Assembly (NCBI RefSeq): GCF_000972845.2
Contig: NC_040017.1
Coordinates: 23,211,606-23,275,605 of the forward strand
Source of the DNA: Larimichthys crocea
Taxonomy: Eukaryota; Chordata; Actinopteri; Sciaenidae
Direction: 5' to 3'
Length of the DNA stretch: 64,000 nucleotides
This document shows, in pieces, positions 25,231-38,545 of this stretch. Each line of letters begins with the position of its first letter. Position 1 is the stretch's first letter. The position numbers and the translations under genes were made by a program. Below the pieces are notes generated by a model. It saw nothing but the letters and a program-made list of their open reading frames with translations, was not told the DNA's origin and made no database searches.

Positions 25231-26997
25231 TCATATTTTCCATAACTGAACTTTCTCTGCCACCACACACCAGTTGGCATGGTCAAAGTAAGTGTGTTTG
25301 ACATGAAGCTCCTCAACATGATTCTCTATCAGCTCTGCCAGTTCTCCCTCCCTGAAGACATGATAGTACCTCAGGCAGGAGCCCTCCACCTGCTCCTTGC
25401 TCCCCTGAGGACTTCTTGTGCTTTGCTGCTGCGCTTTTCCCTGCGACTCGCCTTCACTTTCATCTCCAGACTGCTTCAGGTGCTCCTTCTGGAAAGGGAC
25501 CAGATCTGGCAGGGCCAGGGAGCCACACTCCTCGGTTAAAGATACTGAGACGCTCTGGTTTTCTGTGCCGTTGTTGTTGTTGGTGGTGTTACTGTTGTTG
25601 TTGCCTCCGGGGTCATTTTGTCCCTTGTGCAGGTCTGTGACTGAGTCAAAGACATCCTCCTCTGATCCGATAACAGACGGCGGGGAAAAGAAGCTTGAGA
25701 CCTGCTTGATGAGGCCTCGTCCTCTCCCACGCTGGCTGGACTTGTTCCCCTCGATTTCCCCTGTGGGTGAAGATAAAGTGCTCAGGTCTCTGGAGGATGA
25801 CCGGGAGATGGCTAAGCTTCCAAAGTCGAACACAGAATCCAGAGACCTGGAGAAGAACCACAGTTTCTGTGTCCTCTGCTGTGGCGTGGTGATGGCCAGA
25901 TCTTCTTCGTCTGCCACAGAGGATGTGCTTCTAACCTTCCTGTGCTTGTCAGTGTTGTCTATGGCTTCGCTCACACTCTGAGCTGCGGGCCTCCGTCTGG
26001 GTTTTGCATGCTCCCCATTCAAGCCTGAGGGCGACTGAGGGTTGGGGTTCCAGGGAACGAAAATGTCCTGCTTCTCAAATTTACGACGTTTCTGCTCCAT
26101 GGCCCACACGTAGATCATGATGCGTCCGCCCACTCGCAGGGTGCGAGCCATCTCTTTTATTGCTCGAATGCGACGCTCTTTGGTGGACAAATGATGGATG
26201 ACTGTGACAAAAATGTTAATTTGTCAGAACAAAGTAGGATGACTAGGCATTTATTCAAATATGATGTGTCACATTCAAGTCTCCAAAACATATTATGTAC
26301 ACTGTGTATGGCACACAACATAAATAAACAGTGTGAGTGGCTGCTGTCGTATTACACTCTTTTGTCAGAGGACACATTAATTATTTCACACTGTTGGCTA
26401 GGCAACGCGGGCTTGTGATAAACTGATGTTTATCATTATTATCAGTTCATTTAATCTGAGGCAAATGGCAGCTGCAGCAGTTCAACTTCATGCATATGAA
26501 GTGAGCGATTTGCTTCCGAGTGGGAAGAATCAACAACATCCAGACCTCCGTTTATCTGTGTGTGTTTTGTCTGTTACCTGCAATAGAGAGCACGGCGTCG
26601 AAGCAGCTGTCTCTGTAAGGCAAATGCAGCCCGTCGCACATCTGGACCTCGTGTCCTTGGCTCCAGGCAAAGTCCACCAGAGGGCGACAGACATCGCAGC
26701 CCAGCTTGAACACCTCCTTGTTGATGTGGAGATACTTGCCATTGCCACAACCTGTCAAGGTCAAGACAGTCAGCTACAACACTAGTGACTAATGATCATG
26801 TCATTGCCCAGATTAGATTACTACTAGAGGTGACACCCACCAATGTCAGCGACGATGCTCCCCGGCTGCAGGTCCAGCAGGAACTGGCGTACCTTCGGCC
26901 AGGCTTTATAGCGGCTGTCGTTGAAATATGGAGCAATCTTGTCATAGACGCTGTGCACATGGTCTCTTTCGAGCTGACTGGCAGCCTCCTCCATCAT
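25231..26997 (-). CDS. trmt9b: tRNA methyltransferase 9B homologue
   Basis: Coding exons 26841-26997, 26578-26751 and 25231-26201 join in frame to 433 residues (human protein about 454). The N-terminal half is a class I SAM-dependent methyltransferase: HVHSVYDKIAPYF, motif I VADIGCGNGKY near residues 48-58, then CDGLHLPYRD and IHHLSTKERRIRAI. The middle is a long Ser-rich disordered region, and the last 50 residues carry the family-specific RYYHVFREGEL block and a terminal NWCVVAEK. This matches TRMT9B (KIAA1456), a vertebrate relative of yeast Trm9, which methylates wobble-uridine side chains; whether TRMT9B itself modifies tRNA is unsettled. Start: two consecutive ATGs at 26997 and 26994 align with the human N terminus. 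The stop lies 1.56 kb from the stop of the convergent deacetylase gene. Confidence 0.93.
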
Positions 26998-27040
26998 GTC
27001 AGTCCAGGCTGCCTCATGCAGGGGCCTCACAGTATCATGT
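26998..27040 (-). promoter_or_regulatory. trmt9b: 5' leader part of trmt9b exon 2 with a minimal uORF
   Basis: The exon opens at 27040 after a pyrimidine-rich acceptor. Two bases in, ATG-ATA-CTG-TGA (27038-27027) forms a three-codon upstream ORF, 29 nt before the main ATG. Such short uORFs can reduce initiation at the downstream start; no effect is shown here. Confidence 0.5.
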
Positions 27041-30000
27041 CTGCAGGGACAAACACAAATCCAAATGACAAATTCATCATATAGTAACTCTATTTCATTA
27101 GGAAGATAAAATAAAAAAGCAATGTGGACCACCTGAAGGGAACAGCGCAGTGGTGTTCCTCTTTACATGCTCGTTACCATCCAACAAGGTCAACTGGAAG
27201 TCTTAATCAGCAGACACACTCAAACATCTGTCAGGCAGCAGAGGTAATTTAACACCAATCCCTCTGCTTTCTATTTCAAGTACCTGCTGTGGTCATGGTC
27301 AGTCCGCTTCTTACATCCACCCTGCAGTCCTCCAGAAGGACAGAGAGCGGTGTCAGGTACTAATAGTCATCAGGTTTAATTTGTCATCAGTTGTCTATAA
27401 GTGGAAAAAACTGAGCTGGGATCAGAAATTAACGAGTTGAACAGCGAGGCAGTCCCCGTCTCACAGAGCTTTCAGCAGGTCCATTCCCACGGCGGCCGTG
27501 TCAAATTGTTTTTTCGGTAACGTGGAGGCAAAAGGTCAACACATAAATCATTTCTGTTGGCAACAAGATGCCAAACCAACAACATCAATCATGTTTGAGT
27601 GAAAGTCCCTTTCACAAAATGCATGTTACACTCTGTGTAAGTGGACACCGGGCTGCCGCTGAGCACTATACATCCTAATATTTAATTCGGTGTCGATGAA
27701 ATATTTCAGCACATGCTCACGTTCGCCGAATGCCTTTTACCCTCGGATGACCCTCGTGATTCAACTTCCAATTATCCTGGAATTTCAAGGCTAATATGTA
27801 CATACGTGGATAGATTTCACTGCATGACTGAAGATGCTGCGGCTTTAGTTGAGATTGTTACTGGAATCGTCAGATGTTGAAAAAGATCTTTATTTTCCTT
27901 TGATACATAATTGTGGCTACTTCCAGTCCCTTCACAGCTGAGAAATTATTCCAATTGAGGTCATACGGTTTGAAAACCATCCGTGACATCAGCAGCTCAT
28001 CACATAATGATGATTTTACTGTTTAACCTTCAGATGTGTTATAGAATTTCAGTGCTGTCTGCAAATTTGGAGATTATGTAATTGTGATGTTTGTGTTATG
28101 TCTGGTTTTCACAGCTCCCACTGCAGTCATCTCAGTTTATTAGGATGCGGCCAACAGCTCCTGCGGTGCTGCTGCGACTCCCTCAAGCACTACATGTACA
28201 AAGACCTTTTCTACCTTATTATCCGGAGGATGACATTGTTATCTTAGTCAAGAAACTATCTCAATATTCACAGTTCTCATTTGGCCCGTGTGGTTTTTCC
28301 TTTCCGAACATATTATCATGAGTACTAATTAATTTCATGACACACATAAATGATCACTGTGAGATCTTTGGGAAGCATTTAGTCGAGCTGTAGCAAACTT
28401 AAAATCATTTTCAGAGCTGCCTTTTCTCAGAAACATTATGATGGAGAGGCTGCGTGTCATCAGTTCGTTTAGGTAGCTCAAAACAAAAATACAGTCTGCT
28501 TTCTAACAACTGATGAAAGCCGGTGGAGATGAGTAGGCGGACTCTTTGCCTGCATTCAACATCTGATCTGTACAAACACTGATCCGTGCTCATGTTTGCT
28601 GCTTCGAAATCACAGACAGGGATTTTGCCAGAGCTGCAACACACTTCAACTCATCAACCCATTTGAGCAACGTGACAAGGATTTTCTCTCACTGCTACTA
28701 TAGTGAGAATTTTGCTTGTTTTTCATGGATTCAAATTCTCGGTACGGCATATATTACTGCCATATGTCCCTAAATCAATAGGTGCTGTAAATAAAAACAA
28801 CTCTGACAGCAGACACTTGAGAAAAGTTGATCTCTGGTTGCATTACATAATATTTAATTACCACCCACGGCGCCCTCCATCCACATCCAGCTCCTAACAG
28901 AGTGTGGAAAGCTGCTCGTGATGGTTTTAGTGTTTTTATTAGATCACACCGAATTTGGAACATTAACAAGTTAGGCGGTCGTTTCACTTCATCTCCTGCA
29001 TTTTTAGAGACGTCATGCAGATCTACCTGTTTTTTTTAATAAGTATGTCTTCCCGTAATGAAATTCACAATAACAAATCCAAAACAGAGCAATGCAACCT
29101 AATGAACCGTGTAATGCCACAGTGCACTTTGCTGATGAGGGAAAGCAGAAGGAAAGCTATCAGACGTTTCCCCTCCACCTCTCTAAAAACGCATTAGACT
29201 GAGATGTCCTTGAATGTAATGCCGTCTGGTGCCTATTCATTGTGTTCACCACTGTACACAATGAACCTTGCAGAGAACATTTACCAAGGGATATTAACAA
29301 AGGTCAACATATGCTACATGAAACGCAAGCTTCTCTCTCTATAAACCATACTCTCACTGTGCATTAACAGGCTGCTCTGTGTACTTCCCCCGATGGTAAA
29401 TATAGAGCGTGCAGCATCCTATCTTCCTTCACTCAGACTTATTTCTGGACCACCATCATCTGCATCATCCCAGCCAAGAGGAAGGAAAGCATCCCTTATG
29501 TAACAATGTAATCTGTCCTCCTTCAGTATTCTACGTGCTCAATTTCACCTCAGTTTTTCTGCCTCTGCTCACTAAACAGTGGCAGTCCTCAGCCGACATT
29601 ATGTAACCAGCTGGTGAGGCTGGGAGCACTGCCTCTGCCTCTGACTGACAATGGGAACTAAAATTAAATCAGGGGACAGAGGCTGGCACACAGGGATTGT
29701 CCGAGGAACAGGACATTCGCTGGATGAAGATAAAATCAGACATTATTTATAGCATTCGGGCTTTTAAATTTAGGCTGGTAGCATCTCTCACAATACAAGC
29801 AGCAGCTTCCTTTAACAATTCTGCACACATCTGACTTTAAACACATGTTCCTTTGACCACGCTGTAAACCAGAGCCCTCAGGTCAGACAGCGCTCAGCGG
29901 TGATGATAGGTGTTACTATGAACAGACAGGGATTCCCAGTCTTTGTGCCAGCCGCCACTTTAATGCTGGATGAACAGGAGAAGCCACAGAGAACAGGTTT

Positions 30001-30392
30001 ACCCATCAGGTGTGCCAGCGGTTAATGAGTCAACATCAGCATGTGGTGAAAGGTTTGACTGCTTCAGGCATCTCATGTCCTCACACAGCAGCTGTTCAGG
30101 ACCTTTGTATTGGAACATGTTTAAATATGCAGAATGTGATGAGTTCATGTATTCAAAGGAAAAAAAGAAAAGGAAATGATTTACATATTTACATATTTAA
30201 ACATATTCCAAAGTACAAATTATTAAGGATCTATGTTCAGATATCAGAGTCCTATTAAAGTTTGTTTAATACATGAATTAAAATCCATATAAGAAATATA
30301 TTAAACAATTAAGCAACCACAGTGTAATGCTCATACACATTGTATCCAGTGATGCAGTCATGTCAATATTTACACATCCACCAAAGACTCAC
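27041..30392 (-). other. trmt9b: Probable first intron of trmt9b
   Basis: Lies between the coding exon and the likely leader exon. No ORF has coding character on either strand, and no repeat was recognised by eye. Confidence 0.5.
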
Positions 30393-30534
30393 CGTGCAGC
30401 GTGGAATCCGCCGTGCGATGTATCCGCCTCCCTGCTCAGGTCTCCGGTGGAAAACTTCCCTCTCTGCACATGCGATGATGGATCTACAGCATCGACCGGT
30501 CACCGGGATCAGAGGCACGCGCTGCACACGGCGG

Positions 30535-30566
<32 letters not shown>

Positions 30567-30690
30567 ACGACGACGACATCGCGAGGGCGGATAACGTGAA
30601 GATTAAACACCTGCCCGGAGCGCGAGGCAGCCAGCCAGCCGCGTACTGAGCCGCCGGGACGGTGTCAGAGCCAGAACATGTCGAGCTGCA
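30393..30690 (-). promoter_or_regulatory. trmt9b: Probable trmt9b leader exon and CpG-rich promoter
   Basis: A CpG-rich block stands out from the AT-rich surroundings. On the minus strand it ends in a strong donor (GCACG|GTGAGT at 30393), consistent with a noncoding first exon spliced to 27040. It contains an (ATG)n trinucleotide tract (30535-30565) read as about ten consecutive ATG codons, followed by an ORF that stops at 30484. The transcription start is not known. Confidence 0.5.
30535..30565. repeat. (CAT)n / (ATG)n trinucleotide tract
   Basis: About ten perfect units, followed by an ACG-type tract. It lies inside the putative trmt9b leader exon. Confidence 0.9.
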
Positions 30691-33600
30691 CACCTGTCAA
30701 GGTAACAGTGACGTACACACACAGACTTCCGGCGAGGTGTTCCAAAATTAAAGCTCCATTAGTGGGGAGTTAATTCAATTACAATGTCCCACATTTAATA
30801 AGGAATAAAACAATACGAGGCACAAGCAAATGTTAATAAGATAAGTCAGTGTAATACGAGGAGGAGACTCCTTCCTAATGATAATGGTAGGAAGATCATT
30901 TCCTTGAAGAAGGTCACTAAATGCAGTGATGCACATGTAACAGTCCCAGATGAAGAAGCTTCTCTGTTAAACAGAAAAACGACCTCCCAGGTCCCTACAG
31001 TCGACATGTGGATAACACAGATTTCTGCTCTTATTCCTATTGAGAAGTTGACTCATGACCTTAACCACAAATCAGTCAAGTTTTGGAGGATCTGGGAACC
31101 GGTACACTCCTTCTTACAGAAACCATAACTCATCATTTTCTTCTGGGAGGGGAGGCCTGACTGCCTTTCTTATGTTATTTTGCTTCATTCTATTCATTTT
31201 ATACACGCTTTTTACTTGCCTGTCTCCTATCATCTTGCCGATTCTGCATGTATGTACATTTGTGTATATATGGAGGTATGTGTGTATATGGATGTATATA
31301 TATGTAAAGACACATGTTGCGGTGCTCATTGTTAGTTTGGGGTGGGTATTGTTTTGCTTGTTGTTATTATTATCGTTATTTGCTTTGTTTTGTTTGTTTG
31401 CTTGTTCTGTATGTTTTGTCGTCTGTTTTGCTTTCCTAATGTTTGTACCCAAAAAACAGATAAATCCAATAAAAAGAGTATTAAAAAAAGAAAAGAAAAA
31501 AGAAAACAACAGACGTGTACCGACCGAGCATGTTGGATAATAAATCAGACAAATGACTTCATGAGCACAGTGATTCATAACCGGCTCATGCCCTCCTCTA
31601 TAATACTGTTGTCTTGTCCTGTACTACCCTATTGATCCACTGATTGATCTAAAGCTGTCTTTGTTTGGCAGAGATGATGAGCAGAGGGTGGATTATGTTT
31701 ATAATAACACTAACATTGAGGTTTCATACTGAAATACATTCTTTTGGTGTAATAATCTGTAGTGTAGTAATCTGATTACCTCACTGAAACTCATCATAGG
31801 CAATCACTTTAGCCCTGTCCAGTATTTCCTCCATGTTCATGTGTTTGTTGAATGAGCTGCTCACCTTTGGAAAATTTTATGCTTTTATTTTGAAGGACAC
31901 ATGCCACAGTTTCCTGTCTTATTGTGGTGGACCTGACTCTGCAGAGTGGTCATCGGTTTGTAAAAAAAAAAAGATGACACGCTGTGCGGTTGCAGACCAC
32001 GCTTGTCATTGGCTGTCGGCCTCACGTGACGACCACAATAAACAACGTGAAGTGTTTGGTCGACAGACAACAGCTCCTGCTCCCTCTGTAGAAAAAACTA
32101 GAGGGATTTACAGTTTATGTCTTTAGTTATTAAACCAATAATCATCATTATTCACAAAGTGTGATCACTATTTAATGCTTATTTATAAGAGCTGCTGTAG
32201 GCCATTCATGTCAACTATGAGCCTGATTTTTTTTTAAACAAAATAAATTATTGTTTGCAGATTTGCAGATCCACTTCCTCTCTTTGGCATAAAGCATAAA
32301 AGATATATGAGCTGCTACTGACTCCGTCTTTGCTCCCGTTCATCCTGATCTTCCACTTGAAAAGACAGAAATGAAATGGAGCTACTGTGCAAACAATTAA
32401 AAAAATATAAAATCAAACTAAAGATAGCTTTGAGCATCGCTCACCTAGATGATAATTAGCACACATTAGCCTGTCGTACCTAGTTTTTGTTGTCCTCGGC
32501 CTCCCATGTGGGTGTCAGCTCTGATTTCATCTGCCCTTTTCGCCTCTAAGATGGTTAATGGCAGTGACTTAATTGTGGCTCATCACGGCCTTTCAGGGAG
32601 CACAAAGAGCTCATCACATCTCCCTCACATCATCACCATTCAGAGCACACATGCTCTTTTTCCTGTCGCTGGCTGCCTCACGTTACAATTACACACCTTC
32701 ACACCTGGGAAGTACACAAACACGCCGTTAGGCTTTCAGGCCAATGAACGGCATGAGATGTTGTAAACACACACGTCCCCTCAAGGCTGATGAACAACAG
32801 CAACTTTGCAAAGCCTCTGCCTCCACATCGCTGCCACTGTTGCCGGTTTCTGTTCCCTCGCTCGGTTTAATCTATTCAATCATTAATTCAGACAGAAGGC
32901 TCCATCATTCATAATGTTTCAAGGACTCTCAACAGCCCCCGGCCTATGTTGTTATAGAGCTGCAAATGGTCAGTAATCAATAATCTTACAGGTTGAGGAA
33001 AATCTAAAAGACCAAGAGTCTCTAGCTAGGAAACTAAAGCACAATGGACATAAAAGAAGAGCAGGTTAATCGCCAATAGTAAAACCATTTTGCTGATTTA
33101 AGCCACTGATATCTACAGTCTATTCTCTATGTTTGCATCACCTCTAACTGTATTTATGAATTGTAGTCACACAAACAAACCACAAAAAGACCACAAGTTT
33201 AATATATTTAATGCACTTTGTCTACAGTTTTTAGTTTTTTAGATGTTCAAAGAACAATGACAGTGATACTTGTCGTGCCGACTTTGAGCACTTCCAGTTT
33301 GACTTTTCCTGTTTCTGACATCCTGTTGTTGAAACAGCAGGATATTGTGTCACTGATGTATAAATTACAGTTCATGTTTGGCATAGCCCTTCTGGTAGTT
33401 TTTTGTCTACTGAAGAAAGTATTTCTAGTCCATGCAGAGTGCTGACATAGCAGAACATAGTATGAATGATTTGCTGTAGCCTGAAAAATATAGTGTTGTA
33501 AAAGGTTGCCGACACTTTATTGTGCATAAGGAGGGCAACACATTAAATACAAGTATAACTTCACCCATTCTAATCATAGTTGCAATCAGAAAAGGGCGGA

Positions 33601-36221
33601 TTGGAGGAGCGTATGATGATAGGAAGAACATGTTATCCTTTCTAATAATAGAAGGATCATTTCTAAGAATCCTCGAAGAGGGTCTCTGACTGAAAGCTCG
33701 CTTCATGAAATGATTACCGCACAGACTGGAGTGTGCAGATGTTCTGTTCTTTATAATTAAAGTTGAAATAGAAATCTCAGTCTTGTAAATCACAAGTAAA
33801 TCTCTCTGGTGTCATAGATGAAGTCACATCTCGGGTAATATGCATGAAAGATGCATACTGAGCATTTTGTTTTAGGAGCGCCGTGTTCACTACAAGTTTT
33901 CGGTGGAAATGAGCTGTTCATTTTCATGAAAATATCACCCTGCTCATGTACAGACCACGGCTTTATTTAGACCCAGGACGCCGCACTGCTTCAGGATTCG
34001 AAAGGTCAAAGCTCTTTACTTTAAAGACATAGAAGTCAGCTGACACCCGGCTTCATATTGAGAATATGACGGTGTTCTTCATTTGATTTGAATAAGAGAT
34101 TTAATTATGCATTAAATACTCAGGATGGATGGGGCAATCAAAGCCTCTGACATGTCCATGAATATAAAGAATCTACTCAATCTGTTAGCCTAAAAGAAAA
34201 TGAGGAGTCAAATGTTCGTAGCTACAGGAACATCTTTGATATATTGAGATATTATAGTCTAAGGTTCCAATAAAATAAATTAAAGCAGCAATTTAAACTG
34301 TGATTCAAGCTACAGTGGGGAGTGGGAGAGACATTGCCATCCACATGACAGAAGGTAAGCCCATCTGAAAGCTCCTTTAAAACTGCCTCCACATTGATTC
34401 TCTTACACAAGGTCATCATTATCTCACAGAGACCCAACTAAACAGCTCAGTTTAGCTGTTTTATAAATGTTGCAGCTGAAGTTGATGGATTACTGCATTT
34501 CACATAGTCACCATAATCCATCATTTTACTTGCCAAGCTGAAAATACCCTTTTTTTCTTTGTTTCAAAAATCCCCATTAGCCTCCTAGTTCCTTCCAAAT
34601 CAGGCATGTCCTTTTGTTTCTCCCCAAAGTTGTCATTGTTCAGGCTGCTAGCACAGTTTCCTAAATCACATCACATTATTTCCTTCACTGCTAAAGGTTG
34701 GCTTGCATATTGGCACTGGATTCTGTAGATCAAGGTCAGTGCTGTGTTAATAAAGCTCCAAAGAAAAGAAGGGAAGCCGTGGGAAAAAAAAAAGTACAAT
34801 TCATACTGCAGCCTGAGTCATCAGTCAACCTTGAGGCAGGAGGCAACGAGTAATCAACTGTTCTTATTCATGTTGGCGTTTATAAAGATTACCAAACATT
34901 AATTAAGGAATAATAAAGAAAACCCATTGCTGGTAGAGGGATCACCATGCGCCGAAATAAATCAAGAAACATTTTGAAAACCAATTGGACAAGGGTGGAT
35001 TGAAAACTGCACGGCTGTCAAGATGAAAGTGCTGCTGAAAGCTGTGTGATGTTTGAGTCTGTCCAACAGGAGGTGGATAGATAGAACTGAAACAATGTAA
35101 ATATCAGCGTTTGACTAAAACACTGCAAAGGTTTGACACAGTGGCTGGGGCAAATCTTAAAAATCACAAGATAACACATTAAAAACTAAATGAGAAAAGG
35201 TGATCACAGGAAGACTTAACAATAATTAATAAGCATATTTGCTTCACAAACTAGACTCAAAAATGACAATATGAGAATATGAACTTCACCAAATTAACTA
35301 CAGTTTCTGCAGAGCTGCTATTGTAAGACAGTTTTTTTTAACCCACAACCCTCTGTTAGTGTTTTACGCCTCTGCAGATCATTTCTTCCTTTGCATAATG
35401 TGAAGCACAGAGCAGGAAAGGTAACCCAGATCTGTCACATAAAGCCCCACAGGGAAAAAAAAAAGTTAACTTGTACCAGACTACAAAGGGAGCAATAAAA
35501 CACTAGTGGCCATCACTATGATAAAATAATATTAATATTTGAGCCAGCTACATCTATTAAGAAGCATTCCAAACCAGCTGGATCAAATTTTCATGCTCAC
35601 ATGGAGACATGTTTGAGTGGAAACAGTCAGAGGTCCAGAGAAAAATCCTTTCCGGCTTTCCACAGGACTTCACAGAGCGGAAAAAGAAAGTCAACAAAAC
35701 AGCACCTCTGTGTGCTGCTTTAATGAACACCTGAGGGAATACAAAAGCAAAATGTGATTTCCTGTGAGACACAATAATGAATGCTCTCAGACATTCTCTC
35801 TACACTCCACACTCTATAACAAAGCTTTGGTCTCTATACATTTATTCCCACAGTAATAAGACTCAACAGTTCATGAGCATCTTGTACTACTTGTATATTT
35901 ATCATTACACTTTGGCACATACATAACATTGGATTCAGTCTTCCATCAGTTAGACTGAAAACACATTAAGTAAGTCTCTTAATATACTTTCCTTCAGTGT
36001 TCATGACTGTGCACCTGTCTGCTGTTTTAAGACAGACCTGAAAAATTGTGAACTTATCTTGAAAATGAAACATCTTGAGAAACAAATCTTTGACTAGGTG
36101 TAAGTATACTAATGAAAACTGGGAATCGTGTCAAAAACTATTTTAACAACCAACTGGCAATGGATTAAGACAGAAACGATAGATTCAGGAATGTAATACC
36201 AAATGCAAAAATAATGCAGGT
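30691..36221. other. Intergenic region between trmt9b and n4bp2l2
   Basis: Apart from the LINE fragment at 30900-31510 no gene or clear repeat was recognised. A small segment near 31990-32040 has a CCAAT-like box and a CACGTGAC E-box. The remainder is AT-rich unique-looking sequence, and short ORFs there lack domains. Confidence 0.5.
30900..31510 (+). mobile_element. 5'-truncated L1-type LINE fragment
   Basis: An open frame at 30904-31128 ends in the pattern typical of the C terminus of L1-type ORF2 (MWITQIS... PIEKLTHDLN... KFWRIWEP...FL). About 350 bp of T-rich 3' UTR follows, with an AATAAAAAGAGTATT-like end and an A-rich tail to about 31508. It is truncated at the 5' end and cannot move. 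Confidence 0.68.
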
Positions 36222-36227
36222 TTTATT
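36222..36227 (-). terminator. n4bp2l2: Poly(A) signal of n4bp2l2
   Basis: AATAAA on the minus strand, 197 bp beyond the stop codon. Confidence 0.5.
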
Positions 36228-36423
36228 TCCTAGCAAAAATGTTGCAATCATTTCTTCTTGAAAACTTCTTCAGAAAAAATACATTTAAGCTCTCATTATA
36301 TAAATTTACAGTATACAAAATAATTAAAAGTCAGGTGGAAAACAGCGGCTGATAACATTCACAACATTACAAAAGTGTTGTTCTTCAATGCAAATTATTT
36401 GGTTAAAGTTCTTTGTAAAAAAG

Positions 36424-38307
36424 CTAATAGAAATCTCGGCGTCTCATCATCCTTCGTGGCTGCTCTGGTCGAGGTCTCTGGTTCACGTGAAGCGGCTCTT
36501 GTGAACTCATGACGATGTCTATGGATATAGGTAATGAGAAACGATCCATCATCTGCGCAATCTTCTCCTGGTGAACGCCGTGCTTGTTCCTCCTGGAGGG
36601 ATAACAGAGCAGTGTGATGACGCACATTTCTATATTCTTTCCAATGTATGCGCTGTTCTGTCAGTGTAATATGATAATTTAAGAAATCATACTTCTCCAG
36701 CTCACGAGGATCAAACTTCCAGGTGGTGTCGGGTTCACAAAAGTCCACTTTGTATCCTCTGTCCACAGCCTGTGTAACAAGTCGGAAAATGTAATTAGGA
36801 TCTATGAAGGTGGTTTGGAAACTAACAGTCAAACTGGAAAATCTGAAACCCACCATCTGGACATATGGCTTCATTTCCCAAGCTTGGATGTTTGTATTAT
36901 CAATAATGATGGGAGATCGTCCATCGTCCATAGCGTCTTTAGCTGAGAGAGGGTTGAACACACAAAAAAGATTGAATTAAAAAGACAACAGACAAGTGTC
37001 ACAGAAATACTTTCATGGCATAACACGAGACAAAGGGTTTTTTTTATTAAGTGGAAATACTATTTACAAACTATTTAAGCTGTGTGAGCATTTCACCTCG
37101 CCTCTGGTTCCATTCATGCGCGGCATGGAGAAGTCCTGCTTCGTAGCGGTAGCCATCTCTGTGTGCAAAGAAGTCATCTGTGCTCAGTATCAGCCCACTG
37201 GGACCAGTGGAGAGCAGCTCCCTGTGTGGTAGATGGGACACAAAAGCACAATGAAAATGATACGTTCAGGATTGTAAATGGAGTTTTAGACCCTTTTAAA
37301 CCGACGATATGAGACCTGAGATACACAAAGACGTACCTGGCCAGGGTTGATTTCCCAGATCCGGGTAATCCCCTCATCAAGATCAGCACCAGTGACGAAT
37401 GGTATGCATTATTGTTATCAGCGGACTGGTAGTAATGCTCCCAGGTTTTACTTTGTGAATCGTATCTCTGGCGCCTGTCATAATCTTCCCCCAGCTGACA
37501 CCATTCCTCTCTCGCTCTCTCTCCGTCTCTAGACCACGCAACATTTACGTGATCTGAGTATGCATCGAAGCTACCACCTCGCTCATCCCTGTCAAAGTTC
37601 TTCGGAGAACCTTCATTAAAGCCCTGAGACGGGTGGCTGCATACGCTCGGAGGTGGGAATCTATAAAACGTTGGAAGATGCGACTCCTCTCGATGCTGGT
37701 TTGTCATGCCCGAACCACGCCAGCTGTGATTCGCGTGTGACGGCGGGTTACGTGGACCCTGGAATGCAGTTGGGGGCGGCGAATGACGCGGTGGCGGTCT
37801 GTTCAGTGTTTGAGGATAATGCCACTGATGTTGGGGAGAAGCAGCTCTGCCAGAGCTTGGATCCACGTCCGGCCTCGGCCTTCTGTGGTAGTATGGCTCA
37901 TTTTGATACCAGTGAGGCCACGACTGCTGCTTGTGCCCACTGCTTCTCTGATAATGGTCTGTTTCTGTTCTCTCCTCGCTCGCACCCCGAGGCTCTTCGC
38001 TGGTAGATGTTTCTGGAGGTATGGCATCTTGTTTTGTATCATCAGCACCGTCTGGTGTATCGATCTTCTCCAGCTCTTTGTAAAACTCGCTCAGCGTGTC
38101 TTCGAGGTCAGACTTGACCGTGGTTGTTTGTGGAGGAGGAAACGCTGGACCGATGAAGGTGGTGCTGGTGAGTCCGACCTCCTTTAACACACGCTGCCTG
38201 TCCGGACTGCTGCACCCATTACTCACTGATGTAGTGCATTTGTCAGGAGAGTCATCTCTACCATCTTCTGCTTTCTCACACACACCCACACATTCAGGGT
38301 GAGACAT
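36424..38307 (-). CDS. n4bp2l2: NEDD4-binding protein 2-like 2 homologue (P-loop kinase-like)
   Basis: Exons 37337-38307, 37097-37221, 36854-36942, 36693-36769 and 36424-36592 join in frame to 476 residues. The first 300 residues are disordered (Pro, Ser, Tyr, His rich) with two short family blocks, FIGPAF and EFYKELEKID. A P-loop NTPase/polynucleotide-kinase-like domain follows: Walker A GLPGSGKS at 313-320 split by an intron soon after, then STDDFF, a DGYRY block, RSPIIIDNTNIQAWEMKPY and WKFDPRELEKRNKHGV. The order and wording match human N4BP2L2, which has a role in granulocyte differentiation with GFI1 and ELANE (from memory). The exon begins exactly at ATG (38307); the upstream leader exon also ends in ATG (38543-38545), so a one-residue-longer start is possible. 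It lies downstream of brca2 on the same strand. Confidence 0.93.
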
Positions 38308-38542
38308 CTGCAAGTCAAAACAGAGTTAATGCACTGTACAACATACACAAATATAAATAATCTATCAGCTGCAGCGAGTTTTAGGATTGTTTGTGTTCAC
38401 AAACTCAAGTTAAAACTAAAACCACGCGTTAGCTGATGTCAGCAACACGAGCTACACAGTAAACACGTAAATATGTGACGTTAAATAACTTAACGCGTCA
38501 ATATAACAACAGAGAGTGAGTGTAGCTGTTTATGATGCTTAC

Positions 38543-38545
38543 CAT
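38543..38545 (-). promoter_or_regulatory. n4bp2l2: Alternative in-frame start at the end of the n4bp2l2 leader exon
   Basis: The donor reads ACATG|GTAAGC and the next exon starts with ATGTCT, so splicing creates two adjacent in-frame ATG codons. The first is reconstructed from the upstream exon. A retained or alternative first intron would still leave the second ATG. Confidence 0.5.

Noticed and set aside
30678..30702. Plus-strand ATG followed by eight codons and a GTAACA donor near the trmt9b promoter, suggesting a divergent gene
   Set aside because: No downstream exon with coding character was found on the plus strand. The signal is too short.
31055..31540. A 161-residue ORF with many hydrophobic residues, resembling a membrane protein
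   Set aside because: It lies in the T-rich 3' end of the LINE fragment. The hydrophobicity comes from T-rich codons.
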